Origin: Ruminococcus flavefaciens ATCC 19208
Lineage (GTDB): Bacteria; Bacillota; Clostridia; Oscillospirales; Ruminococcaceae
Assembly: GCF_000518765.1 (NCBI RefSeq)
Contig: NZ_KI912489.1
Location: 4,652 to 68,651 of the forward strand
Length of the DNA: 64,000 bases
Reading direction: 5' to 3'
Under the pieces are notes generated by a model. The model was not told the DNA's origin. It worked only from the letters and a program-made list of their open reading frames with translations, and made no database searches. Each line of letters starts with the position of its first letter. Position 1 is the first letter of the stretch. The position numbers and the translations under genes are program-made. This document shows positions 36,070 to 45,592 of this stretch, piece after piece.

Positions 36070-37110
36070 ATGCAATGCGAAAAATGCAACGCACCACTTG
36101 ACCCCAAGCTTACTGCCTGCCCTCAATGCGGTGCACCTGTTCCGCAGAATATAGAGGGGTTTGAAAATACAATGGAGTTTCAGCATGAGCTGCGCGCTAT
36201 CGTTGTAAATGACGGTACAAAAGCTGTTGCGAACAGGGATAGATTTATCGGTCTTCTCAACGATCATATTCCCGATTATGATAAAGAGCGACGCTTACTT
36301 ATTAATATGTATCGTACAGGCGTATTCAGAATGATGCTTGAGGAAAAGAACCACGAAATCGCTGTAATGAAAGCAAAAAGCTATATGCTCGGAGACCTTT
36401 TCCTCGCAGAGAATGCTTCTGAATTCGTTGTAGCTTGTTTTACATACCTTCTTGGCTGGCCCTATGAATCACCGCTGAAAGTACTTCCCGAAAGCGACGA
36501 CGGCGATGAAAAAAAGGAAGAGATCAAGAAGAGGCCTGTGGATATCAACGAAATGGTGTTTATGCCGCGTAACGCTCTGAGATACAGACTCAGCGGCAAT
36601 ATCGTCATTCCTGATGGATATACAAAGCTCGAAGCATTCTGCTTCGATAAATTCGGTTCCCTCAGAACGATCAAGCTGCCATCTACCCTGCTTGCTATCG
36701 GTGAATACTGTTTCTCCTCGTGCAAGCGCCTGAGAGGTCTTGATCTTCCGGAAGGACTGAGAATAATCAAGCAGGGCGCTTTCAGCCAGTGTGCTAACCT
36801 TGTTATGGTAAAGATCCCTGACGGTGTACTTGAGATTGAGGACAGTACATTCTCTTTCTGTACAAGCCTCGAAGTAATCGAGATACCGCCAAGTGTCAGC
36901 AGTATCGGTGCAGAAGCATTCTCGGGCTGCGACAAGCTGAGGAAACTTTTCCTCCCCGAAAGCATAAAATTCATTGATGCAAATGCTTTCTCCTACTGTC
37001 CTAACCTGGTTATATACTGCATAGAAAATTCATACGTTCATAAGTACTGTTTAGCCACTGGAATAAGGTTCGTCCTCGTGACCTCGGCTGAAGAATATGA
37101 GCTTGACTAA
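36070..37110 (+). CDS. Zinc-ribbon protein with BspA-type leucine-rich repeats
   Basis: A 346-residue cytoplasmic-looking protein. The start at 36070 is set by AGGAGGAGAG. It begins with a zinc ribbon (CEKCNAPLDPKLTACPQCG, four cysteines), followed by a helical middle region to about 165 and then LRR_5/BspA repeats of about 23 residues (for example LPEGLRIIKQGAFSQCANL and IPPSVSSIGAEAFSGCDKL) to the end. There is no signal peptide, unlike the secreted BspA proteins, so it is likely an intracellular interaction scaffold. First gene of the operon with the kinase, vWA and phosphatase genes; the kinase begins 20 bp downstream. Confidence 0.88.
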   Translation: MQCEKCNAPLDPKLTACPQCGAPVPQNIEGFENTMEFQHELRAIVVNDGTKAVANRDRFIGLLNDHIPDYDKERRLLINMYRTGVFRMMLEEKNHEIAVMKAKSYMLGDLFLAENASEFVVACFTYLLGWPYESPLKVLPESDDGDEKKEEIKKRPVDINEMVFMPRNALRYRLSGNIVIPDGYTKLEAFCFDKFGSLRTIKLPSTLLAIGEYCFSSCKRLRGLDLPEGLRIIKQGAFSQCANLVMVKIPDGVLEIEDSTFSFCTSLEVIEIPPSVSSIGAEAFSGCDKLRKLFLPESIKFIDANAFSYCPNLVIYCIENSYVHKYCLATGIRFVLVTSAEEYELD

Positions 37111-37130
37111 GTAAGAAAGGATGAGATCAT

Positions 37131-38474
37131 ATGATAGAGCTTGAAATAGGTCAGGAAGTCGAAATGGAATTCGGAGGCAAAGCCAAGGTCCTCAGTGTCA
37201 TAGGCAGCGGTGGTCAGGGTATTGTTTACCTGGTACGCTTCAACGGACAGAAATGGGCTCTCAAATGGTATGACATCAATAAGATGGCAAAACCTGCCGC
37301 ATTCCGAAAGAACTTACAGAATAACATAAACGATGGTCCCCCAAGCAATAAGTTCCTCTGGCCGAAATATCTCACAAAAGAGATGGAGGACGGAACATTC
37401 GGCTATATTATGGAGCTCAAGCCCGAAGGCTTCGACTCCTTTGTAGACATCCTCAACACATATAAGCTTGAGATAGACCCGCTTACGGGAAGAGGCGTAA
37501 AGCGTCCCGTAAAATTCAATACCCTCAGTGCTATGGTCACCTGCGTTATCAATATCGTTAACGCTTTCAGACAGCTTCACCGTGCAGGTAAGAGCTATCA
37601 GGACCTTAACGACGGAGGCTTCTTTATCAATGTAAATACAGGAGCTGTCCTCGTCTGCGACTGTGATAATATCGCACCTGACGGAAGCAACTTCGGTATC
37701 GGCGGTAAGCCGGGATATATGGCTCCCGAGGTCGTAAGAGGCATCGCACAGCCAAATGTCCAGACCGATAAGTATTCACTTGCTGTAGTTTTATTTAAGC
37801 TCCTCTTCAGAGGCGACCCTATGGAGGGCGAAAAGGTAGTAAGAGATGTCTGCCTTACAGAATCCTCAGAGCTTAAACACTACGGTCAGAACGCAGTATT
37901 CGTGTATGACCCGGACGACGCTTCAAATCGTCCCGTAAGAGGCATACACGACAATATAATCAAATTCTGGAGAATTTACCCCGATTATATCAAAGACGCA
38001 TTCATCCGCTCCTTCACCACAGGTATAAGCGATCCTACAAAGCGTATCATAGAGAATGAATGGCAGAAGCTGTTCATACGCCTCAGATCGGAGATCATAC
38101 AGTGCGGCTGCGGAAGAACAAACTTCAGTTCGATGTTCATACATCAGAACGAAAAAACATTCAAGTGTCCGAAATGCGGTATGGAATTCGTTACTATCGG
38201 ATTCAACAACCGCGATTACCGTACACCTCTTTATCTCGGCTGTAAATTCTATGAATGCGAGATCGTTCCCGAATCCGACGACTTCACAGCCGTTGCGGGA
38301 GAGCTCGTTGAGAATAAGCTGAAAAAGGGCGTTCTTGGTATAAAGAATTGCTCGGACAGACAGTGGAAGGCAAAAATGCCGGACGGAGTATTCTACGATA
38401 TCGCTCCGGGAAAAGGTTTCCCTGTATGGCAGGGGCTTGAGATCGATTTCGGCGAAGTAAAAGCACAGATCTAA
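37131..38474 (+). CDS. Atypical Ser/Thr protein kinase with zinc ribbon (TerY-associated type)
   Basis: A 447-residue protein. The kinase fold spans about 1-300, with glycine loop GSGGQG at 25-30, ATP-anchoring Lys45 in WALKW, a catalytic loop reading SYQDLNDGGFFIN (near 156) in place of HRDLKPEN, a metal motif CDCDN (near 177) in place of DFG, and GYMAPEV. The catalytic Asp residues stay, so activity is plausible. A C-terminal zinc ribbon is formed by CGCGRTNF and CPKCGMEF, followed by a small beta domain. This DLNDG variant is the kind found with TerY-like vWA and PP2C proteins. The three genes here are in that order, and the kinase and phosphatase probably act on a shared target bound by the vWA protein. 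Confidence 0.9.
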   Translation: MIELEIGQEVEMEFGGKAKVLSVIGSGGQGIVYLVRFNGQKWALKWYDINKMAKPAAFRKNLQNNINDGPPSNKFLWPKYLTKEMEDGTFGYIMELKPEGFDSFVDILNTYKLEIDPLTGRGVKRPVKFNTLSAMVTCVINIVNAFRQLHRAGKSYQDLNDGGFFINVNTGAVLVCDCDNIAPDGSNFGIGGKPGYMAPEVVRGIAQPNVQTDKYSLAVVLFKLLFRGDPMEGEKVVRDVCLTESSELKHYGQNAVFVYDPDDASNRPVRGIHDNIIKFWRIYPDYIKDAFIRSFTTGISDPTKRIIENEWQKLFIRLRSEIIQCGCGRTNFSSMFIHQNEKTFKCPKCGMEFVTIGFNNRDYRTPLYLGCKFYECEIVPESDDFTAVAGELVENKLKKGVLGIKNCSDRQWKAKMPDGVFYDIAPGKGFPVWQGLEIDFGEVKAQI

Positions 38475-38518
38475 CCTGCTGTTTCAAAGCAGTATTACTG
38501 AAAGGATGTATGTAAATT

Positions 38519-39400
38519 ATGAGCAATGAACATATTACAGAACCGGAAGTGAACAAAAACGTTTCTCCTCTGGACGATTTCGATAATGCAGAGACAGTTT
38601 CTTCTGCAGCTTCTTCAGCTCCCGTATCCGACGACAGCATTCTCGATTTTGATGACGATCCACTCAGTGCGACAAGCGTTTCCAAAAAGAGCCTTGTAAT
38701 ATTCTTCCTTATTGATACTTCGGGAAGTATGAAGGGCAAAAAGATGGGTGAGCTCAATACCGTTATGGAAGAGCTTATCCCCGAGATACGCAGAGTCGGC
38801 GAGGCTGATACTGATGTAAAAATAGCTGTTCTTACTTTCTCTACAGAGGTAAGATGGATGTATTCCAATCCTATCCCGATAGAGGACTTTGAATGGGCAA
38901 GACTCCGTGCAAGCGGCGTTACAAGCATGGGCGCAGCTTTCAAGGAGCTCAACCACAGAATGTCAAGAAACAGCTTCCTTAATTCACCTTCTCTGTCATT
39001 CGCTCCCGTTATATTCCTTATGACAGACGGATATCCTTCCGACGACTATAAGGAGGGTCTGAGAGAGCTTCAGACAAACAGCTGGTATAAGTTCGGTCTT
39101 AAAGCCGCTCTTGGTATCGGTCAGGAAGCTAATGACAATATCCTTGCAGAGTTCACAGGCTCTAAGGATACAGTTGTTCACGCATATTCAGGCGGGCAGC
39201 TTGCACAGATGATCAAGATCATCGCTGTAACATCTTCTCAGATAGGCAGTAAGAGTATGACTCTTTCTGACGATACAAGCCACGAGCTCGGAGAAGAAGA
39301 TGTATTCGCTGCTAAACAGAAACTCCTCGGTCAGCAGATCCAGGAGCTTGTAAGCACCCAGACCGATGGAGATGACGTCCCCTTCGATACAGGTTGGTAA
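38519..39400 (+). CDS. TerY-like von Willebrand factor A protein
   Basis: A 293-residue cytoplasmic protein with a vWA domain at about 58-245. The metal-binding MIDAS set is complete: DTSGS, a Thr in SGVTSMGAAF and the Asp of MTDGYPSDD. The N-terminal 55 residues are acidic and probably disordered, and the C-terminal 45 are helical. There is no signal peptide. TerY-type vWA proteins pair with a kinase and a PP2C phosphatase (the TerY-P triad described by comparative genomics). Here the kinase is 44 bp upstream and the phosphatase 35 bp downstream, so the complete triad is present. No tellurite-resistance TerD genes are in the window. Confidence 0.9.
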   Translation: MSNEHITEPEVNKNVSPLDDFDNAETVSSAASSAPVSDDSILDFDDDPLSATSVSKKSLVIFFLIDTSGSMKGKKMGELNTVMEELIPEIRRVGEADTDVKIAVLTFSTEVRWMYSNPIPIEDFEWARLRASGVTSMGAAFKELNHRMSRNSFLNSPSLSFAPVIFLMTDGYPSDDYKEGLRELQTNSWYKFGLKAALGIGQEANDNILAEFTGSKDTVVHAYSGGQLAQMIKIIAVTSSQIGSKSMTLSDDTSHELGEEDVFAAKQKLLGQQIQELVSTQTDGDDVPFDTGW

Positions 39401-39435
39401 TATCATTATAATTTCGGGAGGAGGACTGAAAAAAT

Positions 39436-40341
39436 ATGTTCAACGGCTTTAACCACTCGGTCATGGGCGCAAGCCACGAAAAGACCAATCTGGTTTGTCA
39501 GGACAGCTCTGCTTTTAAAGTCGGCGATCACTACGCCATAGCTGTAGTTGCTGACGGTCACGGAAGCAAAAAGCATTTCAGAAGCCACCTCGGTTCAAAA
39601 TTTGCTGTTGAAGCTACTATAGAAGCTATAGACCGTTTTTATGAGGATCGTGAGGCTCTGGAAGCAAATCTTCCGACTAACCATAAATTTATTATAAAAA
39701 ATATAGAAAAGCAGATCATATCAAACTGGAATATGAAGGTTGAAAAGCATCTGGCTGAAAACCCTGTTACCGATGATGAGAAAAGCAACTTTACACCTGA
39801 AGAATTTGAGGCTATCCTGCCCGAATCATATTATGGCTCTACACTCGTTGCAGGAATATCAGGAGATAATTATACCTTCGGCGTACAGATAGGCGACGGA
39901 AGCCTCGTAGCTATCTTCGAGGACGGAAGAGCTGTTATGCCTATGGAGTATAACGAATCCGCACCTGCCAACGTAACTGCTTCGGTATGTAATTCAAACG
40001 CTGCATCACTGTTCAGCAGCTTTTACGCACCGAATAAAAAACTCATCGCCCTTTACGGTTCTACCGACGGATTGTATACTTCCTTCGGCAGTGAGTATGA
40101 CTTCCTCGATTATCATTCAATAATCACAAGTCAGCTCGTTAACCTTGAGACCTTCAAAAACATCATCGTAAACAACCTCAGTAAAAGATCTCATTTCGGT
40201 ACAGAGGACGATATTTCACTTTCTTGTATATATAATGAGGATCTTCTGAAAGACAGGATCGACCTTATAAATAAAAGGGTCGAGGAAAACAAGAAAGCTG
40301 CGGCACAGAGAAAAGCAGCTATGCTTGAGAAAAAAGTCTGA
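39436..40341 (+). CDS. PP2C-family Ser/Thr protein phosphatase
   Basis: A 301-residue metal-dependent phosphatase. Metal-binding motifs are VVADGHGS near the N-terminus, a central STDGL and the C-terminal GTEDDISLS. The N-terminal GASHEKTNLVCQDSS matches the start of PP2C_2 proteins. A lysine-rich helix closes the chain. It begins with a GGAGGAGG ribosome site, 35 bp after the vWA gene. Likely role: reverses phosphorylation by the kinase encoded two genes upstream, on an unknown target. Confidence 0.92.
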   Translation: MFNGFNHSVMGASHEKTNLVCQDSSAFKVGDHYAIAVVADGHGSKKHFRSHLGSKFAVEATIEAIDRFYEDREALEANLPTNHKFIIKNIEKQIISNWNMKVEKHLAENPVTDDEKSNFTPEEFEAILPESYYGSTLVAGISGDNYTFGVQIGDGSLVAIFEDGRAVMPMEYNESAPANVTASVCNSNAASLFSSFYAPNKKLIALYGSTDGLYTSFGSEYDFLDYHSIITSQLVNLETFKNIIVNNLSKRSHFGTEDDISLSCIYNEDLLKDRIDLINKRVEENKKAAAQRKAAMLEKKV

Positions 40342-40361
40342 CATAAGCTTTACGTAACTAA

Positions 40362-41585
<1,224 letters not shown>

Positions 41586-41797
41586 TAATTATTTCCGTTG
41601 TTTTTGACCCATTTCGGAAATAAATTAATGGACTTTCATTAAGCCACACAAATAAATTAAGTTAAGTATTGCATTTTTCGTAATTTTGTGATATAATGAA
41701 TTTTACGAGGTCATTATATGATTTCTATATTATGTCAATACCTGTATTTTTGTGTGTAATGTACAGTTAATATTTCGCGTTAAGGAAAGGGATAGCC

Positions 41798-42331
41798 ATG
41801 AATTATTTGCTCAATATTGATGAAGCGATAGACCGTAAATTTCTCGTTACAAAAGCTATGAGGGGTCAGGCTGACGTTGGTACTATCATCCACGTTATGG
41901 ACGCCGAACAGCAGGGCGCAGCAGTTATTGTTTACTACCGCGTTACAAGATATAACGAGAAGTTCCATGATTATCAGGACTATACGGCAAAGTTTGAAAA
42001 TCTCGCCGCATTCTGCAAATGGGCACAGCCTGATAACTTTATTGCCCGTAATTATGAGTGCTTCAGCTTAAGAGATATACAGCACTATATCAAGATCAAG
42101 AACAGAAGCTTCACATCTTTCTGTCTCCCGATCATTATTGTTGCTGCTGTAATTATCTGGTGTCTCGCACTCTTCCTTGTTAAGGATCGCGTTATAGGAA
42201 TTATAATCGGTTCTGTCCTCACCGTTGTGGTCATTATCGCAGCCTTTGCACTGCTTAAAGTCCAGAAAAAGAAGGAAAAAATGCGTTTGTATCGTAAGGT
42301 CAGTGCCGGTTGGGGCGTAGTTTTTGAATAA
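41798..42331 (+). CDS. Small membrane protein of the kinase/PP2C region
   Basis: A 177-residue hypothetical protein. The soluble N-terminal part (about 1-108) is followed by two membrane helices (FCLPIIIVAAVIIWCLALFL and, after VKDR, a second at about 135-157) and a basic tail. It starts with GGAAAGGGA after a 212-bp gap that could hold its own promoter (TATAAT near 41692). Same strand as the phosphatase operon and ends before a strong bidirectional terminator, so it closes this region. No family recognised. Confidence 0.8.
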   Translation: MNYLLNIDEAIDRKFLVTKAMRGQADVGTIIHVMDAEQQGAAVIVYYRVTRYNEKFHDYQDYTAKFENLAAFCKWAQPDNFIARNYECFSLRDIQHYIKIKNRSFTSFCLPIIIVAAVIIWCLALFLVKDRVIGIIIGSVLTVVVIIAAFALLKVQKKKEKMRLYRKVSAGWGVVFE

Positions 42332-42425
42332 CCTTAACTGCGCAGAATACCGTTAAAAAGCTTCATCATTAAAAAAATTATTACGCGTATTCCCATCCTA
42401 TAACAATCTGTCAACAGAATACAAT

Positions 42426-42472
42426 GCCCCTTAAAGGCTCGGACAAGCATATGCCGTCTGCCTTTAAGGGGC
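42426..42472. terminator. Bidirectional terminator between convergent operons
   Basis: A 13-bp perfect stem GCCCCTTAAAGGC (42426-42438) and GCCTTTAAGGGGC (42460-42472) with a 21-base loop. It lies between the plus-strand gene ending at 42331 and the minus-strand gene ending at 42483. Confidence 0.8.
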
Positions 42473-42482
42473 GTTTCGTTTA

Positions 42483-43880
42483 TTATAATCTTACCTTTTG
42501 TCCATCATAAAGCTTCTTTGACGCTGAAAGAACTATCTTTGCATCGGGTGGAAGCCCGTTTACGTCAACGCCTGCATAGGTACCGTTTTTTTCTCTTACA
42601 GTGACCGAGCATTTCTTTGCTGTATATTCCTTTCCGAAAAATCCCTCACTTTCCTCTATATAAAATATATCTCCCCTTGTCTCGCTTCGTCCGAATTCAA
42701 TAGCATTAAGCGGTATACATTCGTACTTTTCCTCGGACAGAATACTTCCCTTCAGAAATCCGACCTCTCCTGCCCTTAGTTCGTCGGACTCAAGCGACAG
42801 CTCAACTGTATATCCGCTTCCGTCAGCCGCCTTGTAAACTCGCTTTACCTCGCAGCCCTCCGCTTTTATCCTGCCGTTTCTGAATCTCAGCTTGAAAACA
42901 TCGCCTACGGATATGTACTCTATATCGTCCTCGTCTACATTCGCTCTGAAAATTATCCCCTCAGATACGTCCGAGACTATGAAGGCAGCATTTTCCGAAG
43001 TAAGCTCCCCTATTGCGGCATTTTTAGATGTTACTATGCCCTCAGCCGGACTGTATATATTGCCATTTGTCTCGTCAATCTTTTTCAGCGCTTCAAGTCT
43101 CTCCTGCTTTTCGGAAAGAACGCAGCTGACACTGGGCGAACCGCTTATCAGAACTACCGCAGAATCGCTTGTCACATCTCCAGCCTTTACAAGTACGCTT
43201 GTGACTGCGCCTGATACGCTGCTGTATACATTGCAGCCGTTGTTGTATATCTCTGTATACCGATCCAACTCACGCTGCTTTTCCTCGATATTATTGGTAA
43301 TAGTCTCCGCCGAATGCATATCCTCGTTCTCATAGTAGCCCTCCCGTGTGGAGATATCGGCATTGAGCGAGTTCTGAACATCGGCTATGCGGCTGCTGAG
43401 ATACTCGCTGTCAAGGCGCAGAAGCACCTGCCCTGCCGATACGCTGTCGCCTGCCTTTACACATACCTCTGCGGTGCGCAGTCCTGCTTCCGTAAATACG
43501 GGTATACTGCCCTCAGAGGAATAAGCGGACACGGATTCCAGCTCTTCGGCTATCTCCTTTTCAAGCAGTGCAGCCTTCTTGTGGAGATACTCGGTATCAA
43601 GCTTCATTATGATCTGATTTTTTATCACGCGGTCTCCGCATTCCACATCAGACTCCAGTACCCTCAGTCCTTCGGGAACAAATACGGGACGGCTCTTCAG
43701 AGCCTCAACTGTCCCTCCGTATTCAAGATCATGGGCTATGCTCTGGGTAGTCAGTTTCGTATAGCTCACATGAGGCATACGCTCTGTGTAAAGCATTCGT
43801 GAAACGAAAGTAAGTATGAGCATGGCTGCGAGAAATATCATAAAATACTTTATTGCTCTCTTTTTTATTTTTTCTTTCAT
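42483..43880 (-). CDS. HlyD/RND-type membrane-fusion (adaptor) protein
   Basis: A 465-residue protein with one N-terminal membrane helix (about 10-28) and a large extracytoplasmic part. It contains several biotinyl/lipoyl-like hairpins (VFVPEGLRVLESDVECGDRV and VFTEAGLRTAEVCVKAGDSV are two copies, with a third around VYSSVSGAVTSVLVKAGDV), coiled-coil hairpins and beta-barrel regions. This is the periplasmic adaptor architecture. It starts 4 bp after the second sugar permease, so it is translated with the ABC importer. An adaptor in a sugar-uptake operon is unusual. No MacB-like or HlyB-like partner is adjacent. Confidence 0.85.
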   Translation of the reverse strand: MKEKIKKRAIKYFMIFLAAMLILTFVSRMLYTERMPHVSYTKLTTQSIAHDLEYGGTVEALKSRPVFVPEGLRVLESDVECGDRVIKNQIIMKLDTEYLHKKAALLEKEIAEELESVSAYSSEGSIPVFTEAGLRTAEVCVKAGDSVSAGQVLLRLDSEYLSSRIADVQNSLNADISTREGYYENEDMHSAETITNNIEEKQRELDRYTEIYNNGCNVYSSVSGAVTSVLVKAGDVTSDSAVVLISGSPSVSCVLSEKQERLEALKKIDETNGNIYSPAEGIVTSKNAAIGELTSENAAFIVSDVSEGIIFRANVDEDDIEYISVGDVFKLRFRNGRIKAEGCEVKRVYKAADGSGYTVELSLESDELRAGEVGFLKGSILSEEKYECIPLNAIEFGRSETRGDIFYIEESEGFFGKEYTAKKCSVTVREKNGTYAGVDVNGLPPDAKIVLSASKKLYDGQKVRL

Positions 43881-43884
43881 TTGT

Positions 43885-44736
43885 CTACTCCTTGAGTGCA
43901 GAAGCGATTATTCCCTGTTCCAGCTCCTCCTGCCCTATAACGAACACAAACACCGCAGGTATGAGTGTAACTATCGCCGCTGATAAAAGTATAGCTCCGC
44001 TGTCTGCTCCAAGCATAGGCAGGTACAGTGACAGCGGATACAGCCGCTTGTTTTTGAGAAATGTCAGCGGCTGCTCCACCATATTCCAGAGGTCGAGAAA
44101 GCTGAGTACCACACAGGCGAGTATGCCTGACCTTCCGAGAGGAAGTCCGATATACCTGAGCACCTGCCATTCGTTTGCACCATCTATCCTTGCGGAGTCC
44201 GCCACATCACGGGGTATGTCCGCAAAGCCGCGGTATATCAGGAACACAGGGAAGGTGGAAAATATGGCAGGCAGTATGACTGCAAGACGGGTGTTCATGA
44301 GCTTCATACAGTCTATGACAAGATACTGCGACAGCATCGTTACCTGAAAGGGTATGAGCATGAATATTATGTATATATCAAAAAGAAGCTTTCGCCCTTT
44401 GAACTTGAATCTTGCAAATGCCCACGCCGCAGGTATGGCTGCAAGGGTCTGAAAAAGAAGTATGGAACCCGTTATCAGGAAGGAATTCCAGAATACCCTG
44501 TAAAAATCGGGAGTATATAACAGCAGCTCCTTGAAGTTATCCAGCGTAGGATACTGTGCGATATAGTCTATTTTGGAATAATCTCCATTGAATTTGATAA
44601 GGGGCGAAAGAGTCCCTGCAAGCTCGTCTGAGGCCTGTAAGGGAAGTATCACCGCAAGTAGCAAAGGAAACATAACAATGACACATATTATCGCCATTAC
44701 AATGTACACGGAAGATACGCGAAGCTTTTCGGTCAT
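43885..44736 (-). CDS. Carbohydrate ABC transporter permease, MalG type
   Basis: A 283-residue inner-membrane permease with six helices. The cytoplasmic EAA loop reads DVADSARIDGANEWQVLRYIGLPLGRSGI. The start at 44736 has AAGGAGG nine bases upstream and overlaps the stop of the first permease (ATGA), showing translational coupling. Partner of the MalF-like permease and the binding protein upstream. No ATPase gene is in this operon, so a shared MsmX-type ATPase elsewhere is expected. Confidence 0.92.
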   Translation of the reverse strand: MTEKLRVSSVYIVMAIICVIVMFPLLLAVILPLQASDELAGTLSPLIKFNGDYSKIDYIAQYPTLDNFKELLLYTPDFYRVFWNSFLITGSILLFQTLAAIPAAWAFARFKFKGRKLLFDIYIIFMLIPFQVTMLSQYLVIDCMKLMNTRLAVILPAIFSTFPVFLIYRGFADIPRDVADSARIDGANEWQVLRYIGLPLGRSGILACVVLSFLDLWNMVEQPLTFLKNKRLYPLSLYLPMLGADSGAILLSAAIVTLIPAVFVFVIGQEELEQGIIASALKE

Positions 44737-45590
44737 AGCTGTTCCTCCTTGTCCCATGCCTTTCTGAGCAGCACTATCGCCCCGAGTATGACAGCGAATA
44801 CGATTACCGCTGCCGCTGCCATTTTGTCAAGATCCATATTCACGAACCAGTTATTGAAAAGATGCTGCAAAAGGTAGATGTGCCGGTCGGGATATGCTCC
44901 TGCAACAAGGTACGCCTCGCGGAATACCTTGAAGGAGTTAAGGAATGATATTATTGTGATAGTATAAAGCGTAGGTTTAAGTTCAGGCAGTATGATACGG
45001 AAAAGTATCTGTCTGTCATTTGCACCGTCCACCTTCGCAGCATCAATTACAGCTGTGGATACACTCATTATGCCCGTAAGCCAAAGAAGCACCGTATATC
45101 CGAGGTTTTTCCATATATAGCTCCCCACCAGCACCCGGAATGAAGCCGATGAGCCGAGAAAGCTTACTGCACTGTGTCCGTGAGAGGTAAGGATATTGTT
45201 TATATAGCCTGTGTCGCTGAAAAGTATCTGCCAGACCAACACAAGAGCTGCGGTAGGAACTGCCAGCGGAAACAGAAGTACAGACTTTATGAGCCTGATG
45301 TATTTGAGTCTGCTGAGGGCGTATGCTGCCAGAAATGAAACGGATATGAGCAGCGGCAGACATATTCCCACAAACTTTGCTGTGTTCTTTACGGCAAGCC
45401 TGAAGGCTTCGTTGCTGAACACAGCTTTATAATTGTTTACCCCAACAAAATCACCCGTTACAGCTGTACAGAACGACCTGCGCAGAGAGTCTGCAAAGGG
45501 CAGGAACGTGAATATCAGCACTCCTGCGAGGCTCGGCAGCAGGAAGGGCAGATACCCAAGCTTTCTCTTCGAAAACACTTTATTTGTCAT
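44733..45590 (-). CDS. Carbohydrate ABC transporter permease, MalF type
   Basis: A 285-residue permease with six predicted helices. The EAA-loop segment VIDAAKVDGANDRQILFRIILPEL is clear. It forms the heterodimeric pore with the next gene product. It starts 2 bp after the binding-protein stop. The substrate cannot be told from the permease; the neighbouring two-component system and solute-binding protein suggest a regulated oligosaccharide or peptide-like ligand. Confidence 0.92.
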   Translation of the reverse strand: MTNKVFSKRKLGYLPFLLPSLAGVLIFTFLPFADSLRRSFCTAVTGDFVGVNNYKAVFSNEAFRLAVKNTAKFVGICLPLLISVSFLAAYALSRLKYIRLIKSVLLFPLAVPTAALVLVWQILFSDTGYINNILTSHGHSAVSFLGSSASFRVLVGSYIWKNLGYTVLLWLTGIMSVSTAVIDAAKVDGANDRQILFRIILPELKPTLYTITIISFLNSFKVFREAYLVAGAYPDRHIYLLQHLFNNWFVNMDLDKMAAAAVIVFAVILGAIVLLRKAWDKEEQL

Positions 45591-45592
45591 GA

